Assembly: GCF_000018065.1 (NCBI RefSeq)
Contig: NC_009840.1
Location: forward strand, 1,612,001-1,676,000
DNA length: 64,000 bases
Origin: Prochlorococcus marinus str. MIT 9215
GTDB lineage: Bacteria; Cyanobacteriota; Cyanobacteriia; PCC-6307; Cyanobiaceae
Direction of reading: 5' to 3'
Below the pieces are notes generated by a model, which did not search any database, was not told where the DNA came from, and saw only the letters and a list, made by a program, of their open reading frames with translations. Both the position numbers and the translations under genes were made by a program. Below are positions 40,648 through 50,859 of the stretch, in pieces; position 1 is the first letter of the stretch, and each line of letters begins with the position of its first letter.

Positions 40648-43389
40648 ATGCAAGAAAATAGGATAATTCAAAAAAATTTATTTGCGATTGGAAATGAAAA
40701 TAATGAGCAAAAAGAAATAACAAAAATTCCAGAAGATTTATCTTGGGAAGATTTAAAAAAAGAGTCGCAAAAAAGACCTAGACAAAGAAAAAATTCAACA
40801 AATTTAATAAATAAATTCAAGACTGATTTAATTTCAAATAACAAAAATGTTTGCATCAATGAAGAATCTTATAGCTATAAAACAGTTTCAAAACTGAAAT
40901 TAACTCCTGTAATGAAGCATTATGTAACTCTAAAAGAGGAAAATAAAGATAGGTTATTACTTTATAGATTAGGGGATTTTTTTGAATGTTTTTTTGAGGA
41001 CGCTGTATTAATATCTAATCTTTTAGAAATAACACTTACCAGTAAAGATGCTGGCAAAGAGATTGGCAAGATCCCTATGGCGGGGGTTCCCCATCATGCA
41101 ATGGAGAGATACTGTGCTGATTTAATTAAAAAAAATCATTCTGTGGTTATATGCGACCAATTAGAAAAAAGTTCTGGAAATTATGGGACTCCAATTAAAA
41201 GAGGAATAACAAGAATAATTACTCCTGGAACTGTAATTGAAGAGGGGATGTTAGTAGCAAAGAAAAATAATTGGATTACTGCTATTTACTTATCAGAAGA
41301 AAACTCAGATGAATCTTATGAATGGGGGATATCAAAAGCTGATGTAAGCACAGGAGAATTAATAACTTTACAGGGGCACTCTCTATCAAAACTATTTGAT
41401 GAAATTATTAAATTAGATTCTTCAGAAATCATTGTAGGAAGCAACGCAGTAAGAGATTTATTAATAAGAGAAAATAGTCAAATTACATATACTGTTTCTC
41501 AAGAGACTAATTTTGGCATTAATGAAGCAAATTATCTAATAAAAAATTATTTCCAAATTGCAAACCTTGAAGGAATAGGACTTAAAAATTTAACCAATGC
41601 TACTAGATCACTTGGAGGCTTGTTAAATTATTTGGAAAAAATTAATCCTTCAAATTTAGATAAAGATTCTTCTGTAAAAATCTCATTAGACTTTCCACAA
41701 ATTCAATTTGGTCACAATAAATTAATTATTGATTATCAAACTCAAAAAAACTTAGAAATCAAAAATACACAACGAGAAAACAATTATGTAGGTTCGCTAC
41801 TATGGAGTATTGATAGAACTTATACCTGCATGGGTGCAAGGTGTTTAAGAAGATGGATAGATTCACCACTATTAAGCGTTAATGATATTTATAAAAGACA
41901 AAATATCATTACAAACTTTATTGAATCTAAACAATTACGTATAGATACCCAAAATTTACTTAGAGCAATGGGGGATTTAGAAAGACTTGCAGGTAGAGCT
42001 TGTGCAGGTCATGCAAGTCCAAGGGACTTAATTGCAATAGCTGAAGGTTTAAAAAAATTGCCTAGACTAAAATCCATAATTGAATTATTTAGATATGATC
42101 TCCCAGATTGGACTGATCAATTAAAAAATATTGATGAAGGACTCTTAGAATTGGCTGATATTATAAGTTTTAAACTTATAGAAAATCCTCCTCTAAGTAT
42201 TAGTGAAGGAGGCATGATTCACGATGGAGTTGACAATATATTAGATGGTTTACGCAACTTAATGGATGATTACTCTGAATGGCTAAATAAAGAGGAATTA
42301 AAGGAAAGGAAAATTAGCAAAATTTCGAACCTGAAAATTCAATTTCATAAAAATTTTGGTTACTACATTTCTATAAATAAATCAAAAGTTAATTTAGCTC
42401 CACAACATTGGATCAAAAGGCAAACGCTTACTAATGAAGAAAGATATATCACTTCAGAAATTAAAAATAAAGAAAATAAGATTTTCCAAATAAAAAGTAG
42501 AGCTTCATCAAGAGAATATGAAATTTTCTGCGAATTAAGAAATATAGTTGCTGAAAAAACAAAACAAATAAGATCAATCGCAAAATCCATCGCATCTCTT
42601 GATGCATTGCTTGGTTTATCAATTACTTCAGTAGAAAACAATTTTATAAAACCTTCATTAATACCAATAAATGATTCAACGACAAAAAATAGTACAAAAA
42701 TTATCGCAGGAAGAAATCCAATTGTAGAGCAATTGTTAAATGACAAACAGTTTATAGCAAACGATATCTCTTTTGAGGAGAATCAAAAATTAATTATATT
42801 AACTGGTCCCAATGCAAGCGGGAAAAGTTGCTTTATAAGACAACTTGGTTTAATACAAATTCTTGCACAAATTGGTAGCTTTGTTCCTGCTAATAATGCT
42901 GAAATCAAGATTGCAGATAGGATTTTTACAAGAATTGGGGCTGTTGATGATCAATCATCTGGGCAATCAACATTTATGGTAGAAATGTCTGAAACTGCAT
43001 CAATTCTTAATCAGGCAACTTCTAGCTCACTAGTTTTACTCGATGAGATAGGTAGAGGAACGTCTACTTTTGATGGACTTTCAATAGCTTGGTCAGTAAG
43101 TGAATATCTTGCAAAAATAATTCAGTGTAATACTATTTTTGCAACGCACTATCATGAGCTGAATTATTTAAAAAATTCAAATAAAAATATACAAAATTTT
43201 CAGGTTTTAGTAGAACAAAATAACGATCAGTTAATTTTTAGTCACAGGATTGTTAAAGGGGGCTCAAATAAGAGCTATGGTATAGAAGCAGCTAAATTAG
43301 CAGGAGTTCCAAAAGAAGTTATAGAAAAAGCAAAATCAGTTTTAAATTCTTTAGAAGAAAATAATAAATTAAATTATGATATTGCGTAG
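40648..43389 (+). CDS. mutS: DNA mismatch repair protein MutS
   Basis: Recognises mismatches and short loops. The protein has 913 residues because about 85 residues precede the mismatch-binding domain; this extension carries the [14 protein letters not shown] motif I associate with cyanobacterial MutS. The mismatch-probing Phe-x-Glu is F111/E113 in [11 protein letters not shown]. The ATPase has Walker [12 protein letters not shown] and Walker [17 protein letters not shown], then the FATHYHEL switch. mutL is not in the window. It converges on cobH with 31 bases between stops. Confidence 0.97.
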   Translation: MQENRIIQKNLFAIGNENNEQKEITKIPEDLSWEDLKKESQKRPRQRKNSTNLINKFKTDLISNNKNVCINEESYSYKTVSKLKLTPVMKHYVTLKEENKDRLLLYRLGDFFECFFEDAVLISNLLEITLTSKDAGKEIGKIPMAGVPHHAMERYCADLIKKNHSVVICDQLEKSSGNYGTPIKRGITRIITPGTVIEEGMLVAKKNNWITAIYLSEENSDESYEWGISKADVSTGELITLQGHSLSKLFDEIIKLDSSEIIVGSNAVRDLLIRENSQITYTVSQETNFGINEANYLIKNYFQIANLEGIGLKNLTNATRSLGGLLNYLEKINPSNLDKDSSVKISLDFPQIQFGHNKLIIDYQTQKNLEIKNTQRENNYVGSLLWSIDRTYTCMGARCLRRWIDSPLLSVNDIYKRQNIITNFIESKQLRIDTQNLLRAMGDLERLAGRACAGHASPRDLIAIAEGLKKLPRLKSIIELFRYDLPDWTDQLKNIDEGLLELADIISFKLIENPPLSISEGGMIHDGVDNILDGLRNLMDDYSEWLNKEELKERKISKISNLKIQFHKNFGYYISINKSKVNLAPQHWIKRQTLTNEERYITSEIKNKENKIFQIKSRASSREYEIFCELRNIVAEKTKQIRSIAKSIASLDALLGLSITSVENNFIKPSLIPINDSTTKNSTKIIAGRNPIVEQLLNDKQFIANDISFEENQKLIILTGPNASGKSCFIRQLGLIQILAQIGSFVPANNAEIKIADRIFTRIGAVDDQSSGQSTFMVEMSETASILNQATSSSLVLLDEIGRGTSTFDGLSIAWSVSEYLAKIIQCNTIFATHYHELNYLKNSNKNIQNFQVLVEQNNDQLIFSHRIVKGGSNKSYGIEAAKLAGVPKEVIEKAKSVLNSLEENNKLNYDIA

Positions 43390-43420
43390 ATTTTTGACAT
43401 TCTTTTAATATAAATACTTT

Positions 43421-44044
43421 TTAAATAGTTTCCCTCAACAAGGCGTTGACCGCAGCAGCTGCCATGGCAGCACCTCCTCTAGTTGAGTTCAAAACAATTC
43501 TAGGAAGATCTGTAGAAATCAGTTTGTTTTTGCTTTTCTCTACTCCAATAAAGCCAACGGGCATCCCAATAATTAAACTAGGTAAATCTTTTGCATTCTC
43601 TAAAATATCAATTAAATAAGTTAAAGCTGTTGGAGAACTGCCAATAACTACAATAGGTGATTTGCTTCCATAATTTATAGCGGATAACTCCTTCCAACCT
43701 TTACTTAAGCCATATGCAGTTTTAGTTAATTGTGTCTGATTATTTTTTCCAATCCACATTCTAGCCGTGAATACTTCATTCCTAGTGGTATTTTCTGCCA
43801 TGGATTTTATTGCTGCTGCAGCCATATCGGTATCAGTTAAAATCGGAGCACCATTTTTCAGTGCCTGAAGCCCCTTTTCGCAAGCACCTTCTCCAAAATT
43901 TAAAAGATTTTGAACTGAAAAATCTCCTGAAGTATGGACTAATCTTTCTAAAACTTTTTTTTCCAAATAATTTAGATCATTGGCTTCTAAATGAGATCTT
44001 ATGAATCTGATGCTTTCCAAAAAAATTGGATGATCTATTACCAT
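43421..44044 (-). CDS. cobH: Precorrin-8X methylmutase
   Basis: Moves a methyl group from C-11 to C-12 to make hydrogenobyrinate or cobyrinate in the cobalamin corrin pathway. It is 207 residues. The catalytic histidine is His37 in RLVHTSGD; other family features are GAPILTDTDMAAAAIK and IIGMPVGFIGVEKSK. No cobalamin riboswitch is apparent upstream. It stands alone among replication and repair genes, 58 bases from divergent holA. Confidence 0.95.
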   Translation of the reverse strand: MVIDHPIFLESIRFIRSHLEANDLNYLEKKVLERLVHTSGDFSVQNLLNFGEGACEKGLQALKNGAPILTDTDMAAAAIKSMAENTTRNEVFTARMWIGKNNQTQLTKTAYGLSKGWKELSAINYGSKSPIVVIGSSPTALTYLIDILENAKDLPSLIIGMPVGFIGVEKSKNKLISTDLPRIVLNSTRGGAAMAAAAVNALLRETI

Positions 44045-44102
44045 TAAATTTAATTTGTGTTAGAAGTAATCATAGTTAATATATGTTTTTTATTGAGCGA
44101 TT

Positions 44103-45104
44103 ATGCCAATACAAATATTATGGGGTAATGATCTAAATGCTCAAAACACATTTATTCAAAAATTAATTGATAAGGAAGTATCCAAAGAATGGAAAGAAAT
44201 AAACGTAACTAATTTAAACGGAGATGATGATGAGCAAGTCAAAAAAGCTTTTGATGAAGTTCTTACACCTCCTTTTGGGGATGGATACAGAATAGTTACA
44301 TTGAAAAATAATCCAATTTTTACTGCAAAAAATGAGAATCTAAGAACTAAATTTGAAAAAATTCATAACAATATACCTCAAAATACTTATTTGATTTTGC
44401 AAAATACAAAAAAACCAGACTCAAGACTAAAGAGTACTAAATTTTTACAAAAACTTATCAAGAATAATTTAGCCAAAGAAAAATCATTTTCTCTGCCAGA
44501 TATATGGGACTTTGAAGGACAAAAAAGATTTTTAGAAGATGCAGCAAATGAAATGAATATCAAAATTGATAAAAATGCAGCTGAATTAATTATTGATTCT
44601 GTTGGGAATGATAGCTTTAAACTAATAAATGAATTAGCCAAAGCAAAAACATACCTTTCAGCATTATCAAGTGATTCGAAGTCAAAACTTGTTCTTAAAA
44701 GTATTGATGTAAAAAAAATATTTAGTGATAATCAATCCAACATTTTCAAAATCATTGATCTTTTCTTACAAAAAAATATTAATGAAAGCCTCATTGAAAT
44801 AAATTATTGCTTACAGAAAGGAGAACCTGCTTTAAGACTAAATGCAGGTTTAATTAGTCAAATAAGAATTCATGCCATTATAAAATTAGCAGTTAATTCA
44901 GGAAACGATAATGCAAAAAAGATTTGTAATCTTGCAGGCATTTCTAACCCAAAAAGAATTTTTTTTATTCAAAGAAAAGTGAAAAATGTATCCCAAGAAT
45001 ATTTAATTAATTTAATGAGTAACTTATTAGATATTGAATCATTACTGAAACAAGGTAATAATCCTATAAATGTTTTTACAGAGAAATTAATTAATTTAAG
45101 TTAA
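44103..45104 (+). CDS. holA: DNA polymerase III subunit delta
   Basis: Subunit of the clamp loader that opens the beta sliding clamp. It is 333 residues. N-terminal IQILWGNDLNAQNTFIQKLID matches the start of cyanobacterial delta subunits; the AAA+-like domain lacks a functional P-loop as usual for delta. C-terminal clamp-loader collar region contains LQKGEPALRLNAGLISQIR. Sequence conservation of delta is low, so the assignment rests on overall pattern. dnaX, its partner, is 13 kb further on. lysC follows after 39 bases. Confidence 0.9.
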   Translation: MPIQILWGNDLNAQNTFIQKLIDKEVSKEWKEINVTNLNGDDDEQVKKAFDEVLTPPFGDGYRIVTLKNNPIFTAKNENLRTKFEKIHNNIPQNTYLILQNTKKPDSRLKSTKFLQKLIKNNLAKEKSFSLPDIWDFEGQKRFLEDAANEMNIKIDKNAAELIIDSVGNDSFKLINELAKAKTYLSALSSDSKSKLVLKSIDVKKIFSDNQSNIFKIIDLFLQKNINESLIEINYCLQKGEPALRLNAGLISQIRIHAIIKLAVNSGNDNAKKICNLAGISNPKRIFFIQRKVKNVSQEYLINLMSNLLDIESLLKQGNNPINVFTEKLINLS

Positions 45105-45143
45105 CCAAATTATAAGTTTAATAATTTACATTATGATTTAAAT

Positions 45144-46904
45144 ATGGCTTTACTAGTAAAAAAATTTGGCGGTACTTCTGTCGGTGATATTAAAAAAATT
45201 AAAAATATTGCAAGGAACATTTGTAAAAGTAAAGAAGCAGGAAATGAAATTGTTGTAGTTGTCTCTGCAATGGGCCAAGCAACAGATGATTTAAATTGTT
45301 TAGCGGAATCAATTAGTAAAAATCCTAATCGAAGAGAATTGGATATGCTGCTCTCAACTGGAGAGCAAGTAACCATAGCTCTTCTCTCAATAGCATTGAA
45401 TGAATTCGGAATACCTGCGATTTCAATGACCGGTAGCCAGGTCGGGATTATTACTGAATCAATTCATGGGAAAGCCAGAATTCTGGATATTAAAACAGAA
45501 AGAATCCAAAATTATATAAATCAGGGTTTTGTAGTTGTAGTGGCTGGATTTCAAGGAACAACATTAAGCCATACGGGTTCAATGGAAATTACAACTTTAG
45601 GTAGAGGTGGTTCAGATACTTCCGCGGTCGCTTTATCAACAGCTTTAGGTGCTGAGACTTGCGAAATATATACAGATGTTCCAGGGGTTCTTACTACTGA
45701 TCCAAGAATTGTTCCTAGTGCAAAACTCTTAGATGAAATTAGCTGTGAGGAAATGCTTGAGCTTGCAAGTGTCGGTGCTTCAGTTCTGCATCCAAGAGCA
45801 GTAGAAATTGCTCGCAATTATGGAATTAAATTATGTGTCAAATCAAGCCAAAGTGAATCGAGTGGGACTCTTCTAGAAAGTCAAATTCAACCTCTGCCGC
45901 TAAAAAGGGGAAGCTTAGAATTAACAAAAACAGTCAATAGTCTTGAAGTATTAGAAAACCAAGCAGTGTTCAGTCTCTCAAATATTCCTGATAGACCTGG
46001 GATTGCTGCACAAATATTTGAAAAACTTTCAGAAGCAAGTATTAATGTAGATTTAATCATACAAGCAACAAATGATGGAAATAATAACGATATTACATTT
46101 ACTGTTAGTGATTTAGAAGTTAAAAAGACTGCAGAACAATGTGAACTTATAACTAGCCAATTAGGAGGAGAATATAATCTAAAAACAAAAATGACTAAAC
46201 TAAGTATTCAAGGAGCAGGCATTATGGGTAGACCAAGTGTTTCAGCTGATTTATTTGATACTTTATCTCAAGCAAATATAAATGTCAGGTTAATAGCTAC
46301 TAGTGAAATTAAAGTCAGCTGCGTAATTGAAATCAATAATATACCTAAAGCTATTAGATTTGTTGCTGAGAAATTCAAGTTATCCGATACACAAATATTT
46401 ATTAATCCAATCAACAAAAAACAAAATCAACCTGAAGTAAGAGGAATTGCATTAGATAAAAACCAAGTTCAAGTAAGTTTTCGAAAACTGCCTGATCGTC
46501 CAGGTGTAGCAGCATCGATATGTTTAGCATTAGCTGAAAATAATTTACTTTTCGATACGATCGTGCAGTCTGAGAGAATTTCCTCTTTAAAAACTAAGGA
46601 TATTAGTCTTACAATGAATAAGCAAGATAGAGAAAAAGCTAACTTAGTTTTTGAAGCCTTAACAAAGAAATTGCCCGGCTCATACATTGAAGATGGCCCT
46701 GCGATAGCCAAAGTAAGTACTGTAGGAGCAGGAATGGCATTTAAGGTTGGAACCGCTGGAAAAATTTTTAGAGCACTGGCTAATCAAAATATCAATATTG
46801 AAATGATTGCAACTAGTGAAATTAGAACTTCATGTATTGTCTTAGAAAAAGATTGTGACAATGCTGTTAGTGCGATTCATAATCATTTCGAATTAGAGAA
46901 ATAA
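45144..46904 (+). CDS. lysC: Aspartate kinase with four ACT domains
   Basis: Phosphorylates aspartate, the entry step to lysine, threonine and methionine. The catalytic domain begins KFGGTSVGD at 6-14 and includes TLGRGGSDTSAVAL. The 586 residues include a long regulatory half with four ACT-like units, visible as repeats of DRPGIAAQIFEKL / DRPGVAASICLAL and of NINVRLIATSEIKVSC / NINIEMIATSEIRTSC. This is the cyanobacterial type in which lysine and threonine feed back together. asd and dapA lie 7-9 kb downstream on the other strand. Confidence 0.97.
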   Translation: MALLVKKFGGTSVGDIKKIKNIARNICKSKEAGNEIVVVVSAMGQATDDLNCLAESISKNPNRRELDMLLSTGEQVTIALLSIALNEFGIPAISMTGSQVGIITESIHGKARILDIKTERIQNYINQGFVVVVAGFQGTTLSHTGSMEITTLGRGGSDTSAVALSTALGAETCEIYTDVPGVLTTDPRIVPSAKLLDEISCEEMLELASVGASVLHPRAVEIARNYGIKLCVKSSQSESSGTLLESQIQPLPLKRGSLELTKTVNSLEVLENQAVFSLSNIPDRPGIAAQIFEKLSEASINVDLIIQATNDGNNNDITFTVSDLEVKKTAEQCELITSQLGGEYNLKTKMTKLSIQGAGIMGRPSVSADLFDTLSQANINVRLIATSEIKVSCVIEINNIPKAIRFVAEKFKLSDTQIFINPINKKQNQPEVRGIALDKNQVQVSFRKLPDRPGVAASICLALAENNLLFDTIVQSERISSLKTKDISLTMNKQDREKANLVFEALTKKLPGSYIEDGPAIAKVSTVGAGMAFKVGTAGKIFRALANQNINIEMIATSEIRTSCIVLEKDCDNAVSAIHNHFELEK

Positions 46905-46911
46905 GTTCTTT

Positions 46912-48951
46912 TTAATTATTTCTTGCCAATTTTTGTCTTAATTTTTTGATTCTATCCCTCAAATTTGCTGCTTCTTCAAAATTTAACTCTTTTGCAGCAT
47001 CTTTCATTTTAATTTCTAACTTTTCTATTAAGTCAGGCAACTCTTCAAGCAAACATTGATTATCGCTGGAATTGAGAATTGAGTCAGTTTTATTATTCAC
47101 AATATTTATTAAATCTTTAGATAAACCATCAGCATCTAATTTTCTGGAAAGTTCTAGAAAAGATAATATTGAATTTTCAATTTTTTTACCTGCAGGTTTT
47201 GGAGTAATACCATTGACCTGGTTATATTTTTTTTGAATAGTTCTTCTTCTTTCAGTTTCAGATATTGCTCTTTTCATTGAATCTGTGAAATTATCTGCAT
47301 AAAGCAAGGCAACACCTTCAACATGTCTTGCAGCTCTTCCAATTGTTTGAATTAATGACCTTTCTGCTCTCAAAAAACCTTCTTTATCAGCATCTAAAAT
47401 GGCAACTAAAGATACTTCAGGAAGATCTAGTCCCTCTCTTAATAAATTTACTCCTACCAAAACATCATATTCACCCATTCTAAGGTCTTGAATAATTTCA
47501 ATTCTCTCAATTGAATGGATTTCGGAATGCAAATATCTAACTCTTACTTTATTTTCAGATAAAAAATCAGTAAGATCTTCAGCCATTCTCTTAGTAAGTG
47601 TTGTCACTAGCACTCTTTGATTCTTTTTAGCTCTAATTCTTATTTCAGATAACAGATCTTCTATTTGGCCCTCACTAGGTCTTACATCAATTACAGGGTC
47701 TAATACCCCAGTTGGTCTTATAACTTGCTCAATAAATTTACCATCACATTGATCTAATTCCCATTGGCCGGGAGTTGCACTTATAAATAATGTCTGTTTT
47801 GATTTTTCCCAAAACTCTTCGCATTTTAAAGGTCTATTATCTGCAGCACTTGGCAATCTAAAACCATGATCTATTAAAACTTTTTTTCTAGATTGATCAC
47901 CATTGTACATCGCATGAAGTTGAGGACATGTTACATGACTTTCATCAACTACCAACAACCAATCTTTAGGAAAGTAATCTATTAAGCATTCTGGCGGTGA
48001 ACCTTCCTCCCTGCCTGATAAATGACGAGCATAATTCTCAACTCCATTACAATATCCAACCTCTTTAAGCATTTCTAAATCATATTTTGTACGTTGTTCT
48101 AAACGTTGAGCCTCTAATAATTTTCCTTCGTATGTAAATTTTTCAAGTTGAGTTTTTAATTCACTTCTAATTGCACTTATTGCACTCTCAAGTCTCTCTT
48201 TTGGAGTCACAAAATGCTTCGCTGGGTAAACACTAACTTGTTCCAAGCTTTCAAGTATTTCTCCTGTAGTAGGGTCAATATATCTAATAGCTTCGACTTC
48301 ATCACCAAAAAATTCGATTCTTATCAATCTATCTTCATAAGCTGGACCGATTTCTAAAACATCACCTTTAATTCTGAATCTACCTCTAGTAATTTCAATA
48401 TCATTTCTAGTATATTGATTTTCAACGAGAGACCTTAAAGAAGAACGTAGATTTATTGATTTTCCCACTTCAAATTTAACTGCAGCTTTTAAATACTCAC
48501 TCGGTATACCAAGACCATAAATACAACTTATTGAGGCTACAACAATTACATCTTTTCTTTCAAATAATGAGCGTGTTGCTGAATGCCTAAGCATGTCTAT
48601 TTCTTCATTAATTGAAGCAGTTTTGGCTATATAAGTATCACTTACAGGTACATAAGCTTCAGGTTGATAATAATCGTAGTAAGAGATGAAGTACTCAACA
48701 GCATTTTTTGGAAAAAATTCCCTTAATTCATTACATAGTTGCGCAGCTAGCGTTTTGTTATGGGCTAATACAAGTGCTGGTCTTCCTGTTTGTTGAATTA
48801 CATTCGCAATAGTAAATGTTTTACCAGTTCCAGTAGCTCCTAAAAGAGTCTGAAATTCTTTACCAGTATTGACGCCTTTAACTAATTGTTTAATAGCTTC
48901 TGGTTGATCTCCATTTGGTTCATAAGGAGCTTGAAGCTTATAGTTGTTCAT
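46912..48951 (-). CDS. uvrB: Excinuclease ABC subunit B
   Basis: Helicase-like damage-verification subunit of nucleotide excision repair. I use the ATG at 48951 ([12 protein letters not shown]; 679 residues); a TTG one codon upstream is less likely. Walker A is [11 protein letters not shown]; the beta-hairpin region has [12 protein letters not shown]; motifs V-VI read [14 protein letters not shown] and QTIGRAARH. The C-terminal UVR motif [19 protein letters not shown], which contacts UvrC, is present. It converges on lysC with 7 bases between. Confidence 0.98.
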   Translation of the reverse strand: MNNYKLQAPYEPNGDQPEAIKQLVKGVNTGKEFQTLLGATGTGKTFTIANVIQQTGRPALVLAHNKTLAAQLCNELREFFPKNAVEYFISYYDYYQPEAYVPVSDTYIAKTASINEEIDMLRHSATRSLFERKDVIVVASISCIYGLGIPSEYLKAAVKFEVGKSINLRSSLRSLVENQYTRNDIEITRGRFRIKGDVLEIGPAYEDRLIRIEFFGDEVEAIRYIDPTTGEILESLEQVSVYPAKHFVTPKERLESAISAIRSELKTQLEKFTYEGKLLEAQRLEQRTKYDLEMLKEVGYCNGVENYARHLSGREEGSPPECLIDYFPKDWLLVVDESHVTCPQLHAMYNGDQSRKKVLIDHGFRLPSAADNRPLKCEEFWEKSKQTLFISATPGQWELDQCDGKFIEQVIRPTGVLDPVIDVRPSEGQIEDLLSEIRIRAKKNQRVLVTTLTKRMAEDLTDFLSENKVRVRYLHSEIHSIERIEIIQDLRMGEYDVLVGVNLLREGLDLPEVSLVAILDADKEGFLRAERSLIQTIGRAARHVEGVALLYADNFTDSMKRAISETERRRTIQKKYNQVNGITPKPAGKKIENSILSFLELSRKLDADGLSKDLINIVNNKTDSILNSSDNQCLLEELPDLIEKLEIKMKDAAKELNFEEAANLRDRIKKLRQKLARNN

Positions 48952-48980
48952 CAAGCTAGTAGTTAAAGATTAAGGCTATA

Positions 48981-49757
48981 CTAAGAAATTTTTTCTTCAA
49001 TTATTGAATTTTTCAAAGATTCTTTTAAGCCTCTAACAACCGCAATCATTGATATTAAATCATCTAATTTATTAACTACAGATCCAACGCCAACTGCTGA
49101 GGCTCCAGAGGATATTGCTAACGGACAAGTTACTTGGCTTAATCCAGAAGCACTCATGATTGGTATATTCAGAGATTGTTTCTTAAATTCATGATAAATA
49201 GCATAAGTAGCTGCAAGAGTTGGTACTGATTTTTCAAAAAAGCCTTGAATTCCTGGAGAATAAGGTGCAGAACTGGTGCCACCTTCTGTTTGAATAATAT
49301 CAACACCTTCTTCCACTAGCTTTAAAGCAAGATCAACTTGTTTATCAATAGGCATAGTATGAGGAACAGTTACTGATAAAGGAACATTAGGCAATAAATC
49401 CCTCGTCTCTTTTGTAATATTTAAAACTTTTTCATCTGAAAAATTAATACCTTTTTCATAAAAAGTATCGTAATTTCCTATCTCAATTAATGATGCTCCT
49501 GCTTTTACAGAATCTAGAAAAGATCGAGGCACTACTGAACTAACACAAACAGGTAGTGTTGAATTCTGAAGTGCTAAATCAACGAGTTCAGGTTTACAAG
49601 CAATATCGACAAGATCTGCACCTCCTAATGAAGCAGCCTCAACAACTATTTTCACAGATGGAACATCGAAATTATTCAATCCAGAAATAACTTTGAGTAA
49701 AGATTTGCTTCTTAACTCTTCTTTAATTTTTTGTGGCAAAAGATTAATCAGACTCAT
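48981..49757 (-). CDS. ycf23: Ycf23 family protein (DUF561)
   Basis: A 258-residue TIM-barrel-like protein conserved in cyanobacteria and red-algal plastids; no reaction is established. The pattern of short strands followed by glycine loops (LKVISGLNNFD, VVEAASLGGADLVDIAC, PLSVTVPHTMPIDKQ, DIIQTEGGTSSAPYSPGIQGF, IPIMSASGLSQVTCPLAISSGASAVGVGS read piecewise) resembles phosphate-binding barrels. It is upstream of uvrB by 29 bases on the same strand and divergent from tilS by 85 bases. Confidence 0.88.
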   Translation of the reverse strand: MSLINLLPQKIKEELRSKSLLKVISGLNNFDVPSVKIVVEAASLGGADLVDIACKPELVDLALQNSTLPVCVSSVVPRSFLDSVKAGASLIEIGNYDTFYEKGINFSDEKVLNITKETRDLLPNVPLSVTVPHTMPIDKQVDLALKLVEEGVDIIQTEGGTSSAPYSPGIQGFFEKSVPTLAATYAIYHEFKKQSLNIPIMSASGLSQVTCPLAISSGASAVGVGSVVNKLDDLISMIAVVRGLKESLKNSIIEEKIS

Positions 49758-49842
49758 TTACTTAATGAATTTATTACCCGATTGTGACATTGTTTTAGTA
49801 AAACAGTGCATTTTTTAAAAAATATTATCTGAGCAACACAAA

Positions 49843-50859
49843 ATGTCTGATAAGAAATTAACTCAGAAAAATTGGTCAGCATGGCATCATCAGCTTCATA
49901 AGGAGATTGTTTCCAAAAAAATATTTATTCCCAAAGGATCGAATATTTTAATAAGTGTTTCCGGGGGACAAGACTCAATGGCCTTATTAAACTTAATTAA
50001 TGACCTAAAAAAAATACATAATTGGACTATTAGTGTTTGGCATGGTGATCATCAGTGGCACAAAAAATCCTCACTATATGCTCTTGAATTAAAAAGTTAT
50101 TGCGAAGATAAAAATATTTCATTCTCTTTTGATCAAGCAAATAAAGAAAATATTTCTTCAGAAGAAAAAGCAAGAGAATGGAGGTATAAAAAATTATGTG
50201 AAAGAGCCAAAACTTTATTAAATAAAAACCAGCAAAAACACAATATTTATTTGTTAACTGGTCATACGAGTAGTGATAACGCTGAAACATTTATCCTCAA
50301 TTTATCTAGAGGAAGCAATTTTGCCGGTCTTAGTAATATTCAGAGCAAAAGATTACTAGAAAATCAAATTTTTTTAATAAGGCCAATATTAATTTTCAGT
50401 AGAGAAGATACAAAAAAATTTTGTAACCATATGAAAATCCCAGTCTGGGAAGATCCTACAAATTCAGATCTTAAATTAAAAAGAAATTTAGTAAGAAAAA
50501 AAATTATTCCTACCTTGGAGGTTATCTATCCTGGTTGTTCTGAAAGGATACATAATTTTTCCCAAAAAATGAGCAATTATAATAATGAACGCAATGATCT
50601 TAGCGAACTAGCCTACCTATATTGTAAAGATGTAAAAGGTATCAATAGGAATCTCTTAAATAATATGTGTATTGAAGCGCGGTGCACAATCTTAAATAGA
50701 TTTTTAAAAGAAATATCTACAAAGCAATGTAGTTCTAAAAATCTAACAAAATTAGCAACTTCAATTTATGAAAAGAATAAAGGTCAAATTAACTTTCAAG
50801 ATTTTTTAAAAATTGTTTGGAATAAAAACTATATAAACTTTGAAAAAGTTAAGATGTAA
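49843..50859 (+). CDS. tilS: tRNA(Ile)-lysidine synthase
   Basis: Converts C34 of the CAU tRNA-Ile into lysidine so that it reads AUA, an abundant codon in this AT-rich genome. It is 338 residues, the short form lacking extra C-terminal domains. The PP-loop is SVSGGQDSMALL near residue 38; LLTGHTSSDNAETFILNLSRG and the WEDPTNSD motif follow. The last 11 bases overlap the convergent rnj gene. Confidence 0.95.
   Translation: MSDKKLTQKNWSAWHHQLHKEIVSKKIFIPKGSNILISVSGGQDSMALLNLINDLKKIHNWTISVWHGDHQWHKKSSLYALELKSYCEDKNISFSFDQANKENISSEEKAREWRYKKLCERAKTLLNKNQQKHNIYLLTGHTSSDNAETFILNLSRGSNFAGLSNIQSKRLLENQIFLIRPILIFSREDTKKFCNHMKIPVWEDPTNSDLKLKRNLVRKKIIPTLEVIYPGCSERIHNFSQKMSNYNNERNDLSELAYLYCKDVKGINRNLLNNMCIEARCTILNRFLKEISTKQCSSKNLTKLATSIYEKNKGQINFQDFLKIVWNKNYINFEKVKM

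Noticed and set aside
45131-45817. Minus-strand frames over lysC
   Set aside because: They mirror the catalytic domain of aspartate kinase and show no family features.
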